Shown: piece by piece, positions 59,884 through 64,000 of the stretch
How the letters are laid out: the number at the start of each line of letters is the position of its first letter
Position numbering within the stretch: the stretch's first letter is position 1
From: Halobacillus sp. Nhm2S1
Lineage (GTDB): Bacteria > Bacillota > Bacilli > Bacillales > Halobacillaceae
Assembly (NCBI RefSeq): GCF_019599545.1
Contig: NZ_JAIEZV010000001.1
Span: 62,001 to 126,000, forward strand
Reading direction: 5' to 3'
Length of the DNA: 64,000 nucleotides
Notes under the pieces: generated by a model
What the model was told of the DNA's origin: nothing
The model's database searches: none
The model's input: the letters and a program-made list of their open reading frames with translations, nothing else
Translations under genes and position numbers: made by a program

Positions 59884-61384
59884 TCTGAGTACGATATTGA
59901 AAGAGAATTTCGGTTTTGACGAATTCCGGGAAGGACAGAGGGAAGTGATTACAGATGTCCTTGAAGGCAAAGATGTATTAGGCATCCTACCTACCGGAAC
60001 AGGAAAATCACTATGCTATCAACTTCCTGCTAAGGTTCTTGGTGGAACAACGCTTGTCGTATCTCCACTCATATCCTTGATGGTGGATCAGGTGAAGCAA
60101 TTGAAAGCATCCGGGTATAAGGCAGTCACAGCTGTAAACAGCTTTATGGATCAGCCTGAAAGAAATACTGTATTAAAAAACCTTCATAAATACTCTCTCG
60201 TATATATTTCTCCAGAAATGTTGCAGAACGACTGGCTGCAGCAACGGTTTAAGCGCATGCGCGTCAATCTCTTTGTTATAGACGAAGCCCATTGCATATC
60301 TCAATGGGGACATGAGTTCAGAACGGATTATCTTAAACTTCATCAGGTCATCGAATACCTGGGACATCCAACCGTGATGGCCTTGAGTGCAACAGCAACT
60401 CCTGATGTGCAGCAAGACATTATGGAAAAGTTGAAGATTCCCCACATGAAAAAGAGAATCTATCCGATGGATAAACAAAATATCAGTTTCGCTGTGGAAG
60501 AATGCAATAGTCCAGAAGAAAAAACAGATCGGATTGTTGAAATCCTCAAGAAAAACCAAGCCCCGACGATGATCTATTTTTCCAGCCGGCAGTGGGCAGA
60601 AAAAGTCAGTTTTGAACTGCGGGATCGGTTGAAGCAGAGAGTCGCTTTTTATCATGGGGGCATGGAACAAACGGACCGAATGCTAGTGCAGCAGCAATTC
60701 ATGAACAATCAATTGGATGTCATCTGTTGTACAAGTGCCTTTGGGATGGGGGTAGACAAAAAAGACATAAGAATCGTTATACACTTTCATCTGCCCCCTC
60801 AACTGGAGTCATTTATTCAGGAGGTTGGCCGGGCGGGAAGAGACGGTGGAGCGGCTGTCAGTCTACTGCTCTTCACACGTCAGGATCATTATCTTCCCCA
60901 GCGGCTCATTCAGAGTGAATTACCAGAAAAAAATGACCTTCAACGCGTATTTTCCTTTTTAAAGAGAAAGGAGGGGAGGGAAGTACCGGAAGATGATGTC
61001 ATGATCGAACAATTTGAATTATCGGAGTCACAATGGAATTTTATCAAGTTTCAATTAGAGGAAGAAGGGGCGTTACAAGAAGGGGAATTAGTAGGTGTGA
61101 CGCCTGAACTCATTCAGGAAATTGATCGCTTCCTAGAGGAGCGATGGATGTATAAACACAACAAACTGAATGAAATGTTGAAGTGGATTCATGTATCTTC
61201 ATGTCGTAGAGAGGCGTTGTATAAACCGTTTCAGGACATGGTAAGAAAGCCGACCGTCCCGTGTTGTGATGGATGTGATTTTCGAATGGAGGATTTATCT
61301 TTCCAAGAGGAGAGTCAAACCTATGATACATTCAGCTGGGAAGATCGGTTAAAGCTGATTTTTAAACAAGGAGACGGTGTATGA
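59873..61384 (+). CDS. recS: RecQ-family ATP-dependent DNA helicase (RecS)
   Basis: This 503-residue SF2 helicase has motif 0 GFDEFREGQREVI, Walker A LPTGTGKS (39-46), DEAH in VIDEAHCISQWGHEFR, SAT in ALSATATPDV, motif V/VI FGMGVDKKDIR and FIQEVGRAGRDG. A C-terminal zinc region has CCDGCDF. It lacks the HRDC domain of full RecQ, which fits RecS (YpbC) of B. subtilis (about 496 residues). It unwinds recombination intermediates. Confidence 0.93.
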   Translation: MRHDLSTILKENFGFDEFREGQREVITDVLEGKDVLGILPTGTGKSLCYQLPAKVLGGTTLVVSPLISLMVDQVKQLKASGYKAVTAVNSFMDQPERNTVLKNLHKYSLVYISPEMLQNDWLQQRFKRMRVNLFVIDEAHCISQWGHEFRTDYLKLHQVIEYLGHPTVMALSATATPDVQQDIMEKLKIPHMKKRIYPMDKQNISFAVEECNSPEEKTDRIVEILKKNQAPTMIYFSSRQWAEKVSFELRDRLKQRVAFYHGGMEQTDRMLVQQQFMNNQLDVICCTSAFGMGVDKKDIRIVIHFHLPPQLESFIQEVGRAGRDGGAAVSLLLFTRQDHYLPQRLIQSELPEKNDLQRVFSFLKRKEGREVPEDDVMIEQFELSESQWNFIKFQLEEEGALQEGELVGVTPELIQEIDRFLEERWMYKHNKLNEMLKWIHVSSCRREALYKPFQDMVRKPTVPCCDGCDFRMEDLSFQEESQTYDTFSWEDRLKLIFKQGDGV

Positions 61385-61977
61385 AACGAAAGAGTCAATC
61401 CGAATTGATCATGGAAATGAACGATAGGGAAATTACATTACAATTAATTCTTACTCAGTTAAGTATTCTGGTCCTCGCTCTCATTGGCAGCGCATTTTTA
61501 TTTGATGCCTTTTGGGCCGATTGGAGCAGTCAATTTGATTTTCACACGACCGAACTGCTGGTTTATGGGATCATACCAGGACTTATGGTGCTTCTCATCG
61601 ATCTTTTTCTCGTGTATCGTTTACCTCAAAGGATGTACGATGATGGCGGGATTAATGTTAAAGTATTTAAGAACCGTTCCAGTATAAGTATCATCGCAAT
61701 TACTTTGTTGGTAGCGGTTAGTGAAGAAATGTTATTCCGGGGGGTCCTCCACGCAGAGTTTGGCTATGTCGTGGCAAGCGTGCTTTTTGCTGTCATGCAC
61801 ATTCGTTATTTAACGAAAATCGTGTTACTTGTTTCGGTATTATTCGTTAGTTTCTTTATTGGTTATATGTATGAGGTTACGGGTAATTTACTGGTGACCA
61901 TAGTGGCACATTTCCTTATTGATGTTGTATTAGCCTTTTGGATACGTTTCGGAAAATGGGGGGAAGCCGATGAGTGA
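61381..61977 (+). CDS. ypbD: CPBP-family intramembrane metalloprotease YpbD
   Basis: This 198-residue multi-pass membrane protein has the CPBP/Abi motifs Glu115-Glu116-x3-Arg120 (SEEMLFRGVLH), His140 (LFAVMHIRY) and a second His in VAHFLIDVVLAF. This is the Rce1-like intramembrane glutamic/metal protease fold. It overlaps recS and the next gene by a few bases, so this is a tight operon. Substrate unknown. Confidence 0.9.
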   Translation: MKRKSQSELIMEMNDREITLQLILTQLSILVLALIGSAFLFDAFWADWSSQFDFHTTELLVYGIIPGLMVLLIDLFLVYRLPQRMYDDGGINVKVFKNRSSISIIAITLLVAVSEEMLFRGVLHAEFGYVVASVLFAVMHIRYLTKIVLLVSVLFVSFFIGYMYEVTGNLLVTIVAHFLIDVVLAFWIRFGKWGEADE

Positions 61978-62281
61978 GCAGCATTCATCAGAAGATCAAA
62001 CAGTAAATCTCAGGGAACATACAGAAGAGGGTGGATTTGAAAAAGAAGAATTGGACATCCTTGATCTGCCACCAAGAAAGGATGTCCACGAAGGCAAGAA
62101 AGAGAAGACGAGATGGAGGATCAATGCGTTATGGATGCGCTTCCTTTTAGTCATTCTTCTAGTCTTGATCATTGTGATTCTGTCCTATCCATACTGGGAT
62201 GAATGGTTCGGACAACCATTTCCCGAACAGTCTATCATAGAAGAATCGCCCTACCATGAACGAATCACGGTAGAGCGGTAA
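61970..62281 (+). CDS. Short YpbE-like membrane protein lacking LysM
   Basis: This 103-residue protein has an acidic cytoplasmic N-terminus (VNLREHTEEGGFEKEELDIL), a basic stretch (GKKEKTRWRINA), one membrane helix (FLLVILLVLIIVILSYPYW) and a short outside tail ending ESPYHERITVER. Position and layout match YpbE, but B. subtilis YpbE continues with an outside LysM domain that is missing here. The stop is three bases from the convergent cotJC, so the gene may have been truncated when cotJ became its neighbour. Confidence 0.65.
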   Translation: MSEQHSSEDQTVNLREHTEEGGFEKEELDILDLPPRKDVHEGKKEKTRWRINALWMRFLLVILLVLIIVILSYPYWDEWFGQPFPEQSIIEESPYHERITVER

Positions 62282-62284
62282 CGG

Positions 62285-62854
62285 TTAGAAAAACTGTTTT
62301 CGATCCTTTTCGAACTTAAGTATTTCGACTGCTTCTCTGAACCTTTGAGAATGAACCACTTCTCGTTCGCGTAAAAATTTCAAACTGTCATTCAAGCATG
62401 GGTCATCCGACATGTTGATGATCCACTGATAGGTAGCCCTGGCTTTCTCCTCAGCAGCAATATCTTCATAAAGGTCCGCAATTGGATCCCCTTTCGCCTG
62501 GATGTAAGTGGCTGTCCATGCGCTTCCTGCCGCGTTATTGTAATACAAGGCATGATCGTGGTTTGCATAATGGGCACCAAGACCAGCCGCTTTCATTTGT
62601 TCCGGTGTTGCATCTTTCGTAAGTTTATAGATCATCGTCGCAATCATTTCCAAATGGGCAAATTCCTCTGTCCCAATGTCTGTCAAAAGTCCAATCACTT
62701 TATCTGGTATACTATACCGCTGGTTCAAGTAACGAAGGGCTGCGGATAATTCGCCGTCCGCTCCTCCATACTGTTCGATTAAATATTTTGCAAGCCTCGG
62801 GTTGCATTCCGTTACTTTGACAGGATATTGCAACTTTTTTTCATAATACCACAT
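62285..62854 (-). CDS. cotJC: Spore coat protein CotJC (manganese catalase-like)
   Basis: This 189-residue ferritin-like protein of the Mn-catalase family carries several Glu/His ligands in four helices (GLLTDIGTEEFAHLEMIATM, IADLYEDIAAEEKARATYQW and LREREVVHSQRFREA). It begins MWYYEKKLQYPVKV, typical of CotJC. It is found in the spore coat and probably protects against peroxide. Third gene of cotJABC; AATAGGAGGG precedes it. No terminator separates it from the convergent ypbE-like gene. Confidence 0.93.
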   Translation of the reverse strand: MWYYEKKLQYPVKVTECNPRLAKYLIEQYGGADGELSAALRYLNQRYSIPDKVIGLLTDIGTEEFAHLEMIATMIYKLTKDATPEQMKAAGLGAHYANHDHALYYNNAAGSAWTATYIQAKGDPIADLYEDIAAEEKARATYQWIINMSDDPCLNDSLKFLREREVVHSQRFREAVEILKFEKDRKQFF

Positions 62855-62887
62855 ATGCGCCCTCCTATTTCCTTCATAAATGAAGGG

Positions 62888-63157
62888 TTATAACTGCCAT
62901 GGCCACGGGCTGTCTCCCCAGTTCCAAGGATATCCTGAAAAGCTGCCTCCATATTGTCTTAACGGGCCGAAACGCTGCTCATAGGCAGATTTAAGATCCC
63001 TGCTCTCTACGGCGAGCTGATTGAACTGCTGGATCGCCTGAGTGTCTTGTGGATGTGTGTCCAGGTAAAGAGTAAGTTCCACTAAAGCGAAATCCACCAT
63101 CTGAATTTTTTCCATTAAAGCATACCGCTCTTTAGCAGGATCGGTCGCTTGTTTCAT
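62888..63157 (-). CDS. cotJB: Spore coat protein CotJB
   Basis: This 89-residue protein has a helical N-terminal part (YALMEKIQMVDFALVELTLY LDTHPQD, split here) and a Gly/Trp/Pro-rich end (GYPWNWGDSPWPWQL), the CotJB pattern. It is needed for coat assembly of CotJC. The start 63157 (MKQATDP) has GAAGGGAG upstream and overlaps the cotJA stop, so translation is coupled. Confidence 0.92.
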   Translation of the reverse strand: MKQATDPAKERYALMEKIQMVDFALVELTLYLDTHPQDTQAIQQFNQLAVESRDLKSAYEQRFGPLRQYGGSFSGYPWNWGDSPWPWQL

Positions 63158-63375
63158 CTTTTTGCTCCCTTCTCTAAAGGTGTAGGGTATGGGTCGTACA
63201 ATGCCGGCCAAAGTGTTCCTTTATACAAGGCTTCTTGAATTGGAAATTGCTGCAAATTTGGAGGTTGAAAACCCAGGTAAAGGTTAGGTGGTGTCTGGTA
63301 ACAAACCGTCCCTCTTGATGGACAAGGATCAAAAGGGCCGTGGTATGGCTGATAGCATTTGATTGGTGTGTACAT
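63154..63375 (-). CDS. cotJA: Spore coat protein CotJA
   Basis: This 73-residue Pro/Tyr-rich coat-associated protein begins MYTPIKCYQPYHGPFDPCPS and has QTPPNLYLGFQPPNLQQF followed by LYKGTLWPALYDPYP, the CotJA signature. It is the first gene of the cotJABC operon behind a sigma-E-like promoter. B. subtilis cotJ is at another locus (from memory), so this placement is specific to the lineage. Confidence 0.92.
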   Translation of the reverse strand: MYTPIKCYQPYHGPFDPCPSRGTVCYQTPPNLYLGFQPPNLQQFPIQEALYKGTLWPALYDPYPTPLEKGAKR

Positions 63376-63400
63376 CCAAAATCACATCCTTTTCCTTGGA

Positions 63401-63429
63401 ATTTTATGTGCTCCTTTCTTGTCCTATTC
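63401..63429 (-). promoter_or_regulatory. Candidate sigma-E promoter of cotJABC
   Basis: On the minus strand GAATAGG (63429-63423) and CATAAAAT (63408-63401) are 14 bases apart; the -10 matches CATACAAT at seven of eight. The start codon is 26 bases downstream. cotJ is sigma-E dependent in B. subtilis. Confidence 0.6.
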
Positions 63430-63499
63430 GACTTAGGGAGGATATTCCCACTCTCGTGGCGAAATGATTACCGTGCAAATCAAAAGAAGAGGTGAGTGT

Positions 63500-64000
63500 A
63501 TGTTTGTTAAAGGAATTATGAAACCCGCCCACAAATCTGTCACGGCTGAATCATCCGCTTCACTTTCAGAGATTTTGAAAGTACTTGATGAGAAAGATAT
63601 TGAGGCCATGCCTGTGTTGACATCTGGTCAATTTATAGGAATGATTTCTAAAGAAATTATTTTCCGGGCCTACTTTAATTCAGAAGATGGAATGGATCGC
63701 AGAACGTTTCTTAGTGAGACCACTGCAGGTGATGTTGCCATGCATGAAGATTATTATATTCACGATGAAGAGGTTTTTGAACGTACACTTCCTATGTTCA
63801 AAGGTTTTGCCGTACTGGCTGTCGTCACCCCATCTAAGAAGTTTCTCGGTCTCGTCACAAGGTTTGATGTCATCGAACAGTTCGAAAGCGCGTTCGGGGT
63901 CAATAAAAAAGGGGTAAGGATTGCCTTCACTTCCGAGGAATCATCAGGCAGGATCGAAAGACTCGGGGATATTATTAAAAGTTACCATGAAAACGTGATT
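63500..64000 (+). CDS. CBS-domain protein with ACT-like C-terminus (partial)
   Basis: The frame is open from ATG 63500 to the window end (167 codons). It begins MFVKGIMKPAHKSVTAESSA, a CBS domain N-terminus, with AMPVLTSGQFIGMISKEIIF closing the first CBS. A second CBS runs to KKFLGLVTRFDVIEQFESAF. The visible end, KKGVRIAFTSEESSGRIERL, looks like the start of an ACT domain. CBS pairs bind adenine nucleotides; CBS-ACT proteins are putative metabolic sensors. AGAGGTGAG precedes the ATG. Divergent from cotJA. Confidence 0.85.
   Translation, partial: MFVKGIMKPAHKSVTAESSASLSEILKVLDEKDIEAMPVLTSGQFIGMISKEIIFRAYFNSEDGMDRRTFLSETTAGDVAMHEDYYIHDEEVFERTLPMFKGFAVLAVVTPSKKFLGLVTRFDVIEQFESAFGVNKKGVRIAFTSEESSGRIERLGDIIKSYHENVI

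Overview
The window is a chromosomal segment of an endospore-forming, low-GC Gram-positive bacterium of the family Bacillaceae. It carries core sporulation genes (spoIIM, dacF, the spoIIA operon, spoVA, spmAB, dacB, cotJABC, a gerA-type germinant receptor subunit), and from about 21.9 kb onward its gene order follows my recollection of the Bacillus subtilis yqkF to ypbE region closely. Many proteins are rich in Asp and Glu, which would suit a halotolerant genus such as Halobacillus, Pontibacillus or Virgibacillus. That genus-level placement is inference only.

Left part (1-21.8 kb) is an accessory or housekeeping mix: a gerA-family gene cut by the window edge; yteJ-sppA; an ASCH protein; a frameshifted small membrane-protein gene; an orphan murE paralogue with a changed substrate motif; single-gene units for an isochorismatase-like hydrolase, a nitronate monooxygenase-like flavoprotein, an esterase, two DinB-like proteins, a cytochrome P450, an FAD oxidoreductase and a DHA2-type MFS exporter; a ugd-glycosyltransferase pair; an ABM-domain protein; an M3 oligopeptidase and an M19 dipeptidase. 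Almost every unit ends in a clear hairpin-plus-T-run terminator.

Middle part (21.9-53.9 kb) is the conserved backbone. It holds yqkF, nudF and an EndoQ-like PHP protein, spoIIM, then fur (with a PerR-like box and a Fur-like box at its promoter), yqzK, xerD, and the nucleoside-salvage genes drm-punA-pdp. Next come dacF-spoIIAA-spoIIAB-sigF behind candidate sigma-F and sigma-H promoters, and a spoVA operon behind a sigma-G promoter that lacks spoVAEA. After lysA and ppiB come a small M50-like protein, ribT without the rib operon, ypuF (DUF309), scpAB, dacB-spmA-spmB, rluB, and resABC-resDE for cytochrome c maturation and redox-responsive control.

Right part (53.9-64 kb) begins with a full cobalamin riboswitch and its terminator. 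Behind it lie a DUF4430 (transcobalamin-like) lipoprotein and an ECF-transporter S component, which together look like a dedicated vitamin B12 uptake module. It is followed by two copies of a GC-rich palindromic repeat, sigX-rsiX behind a near-ideal autoregulatory sigma-X promoter, an XRE regulator, ferredoxin, ypbB-recS-ypbD, a short ypbE-like gene, the convergent cotJABC operon and a CBS-domain gene that runs off the end.

The structures I could not explain with ordinary genes are: a dispersed family of imperfect-palindrome repeats (three good copies, two remnants); a six-copy TGATAAA array with a period of about 21 bp upstream of dacF; a hairpin that buries the ribosome binding site of the P450; and several very small genes.
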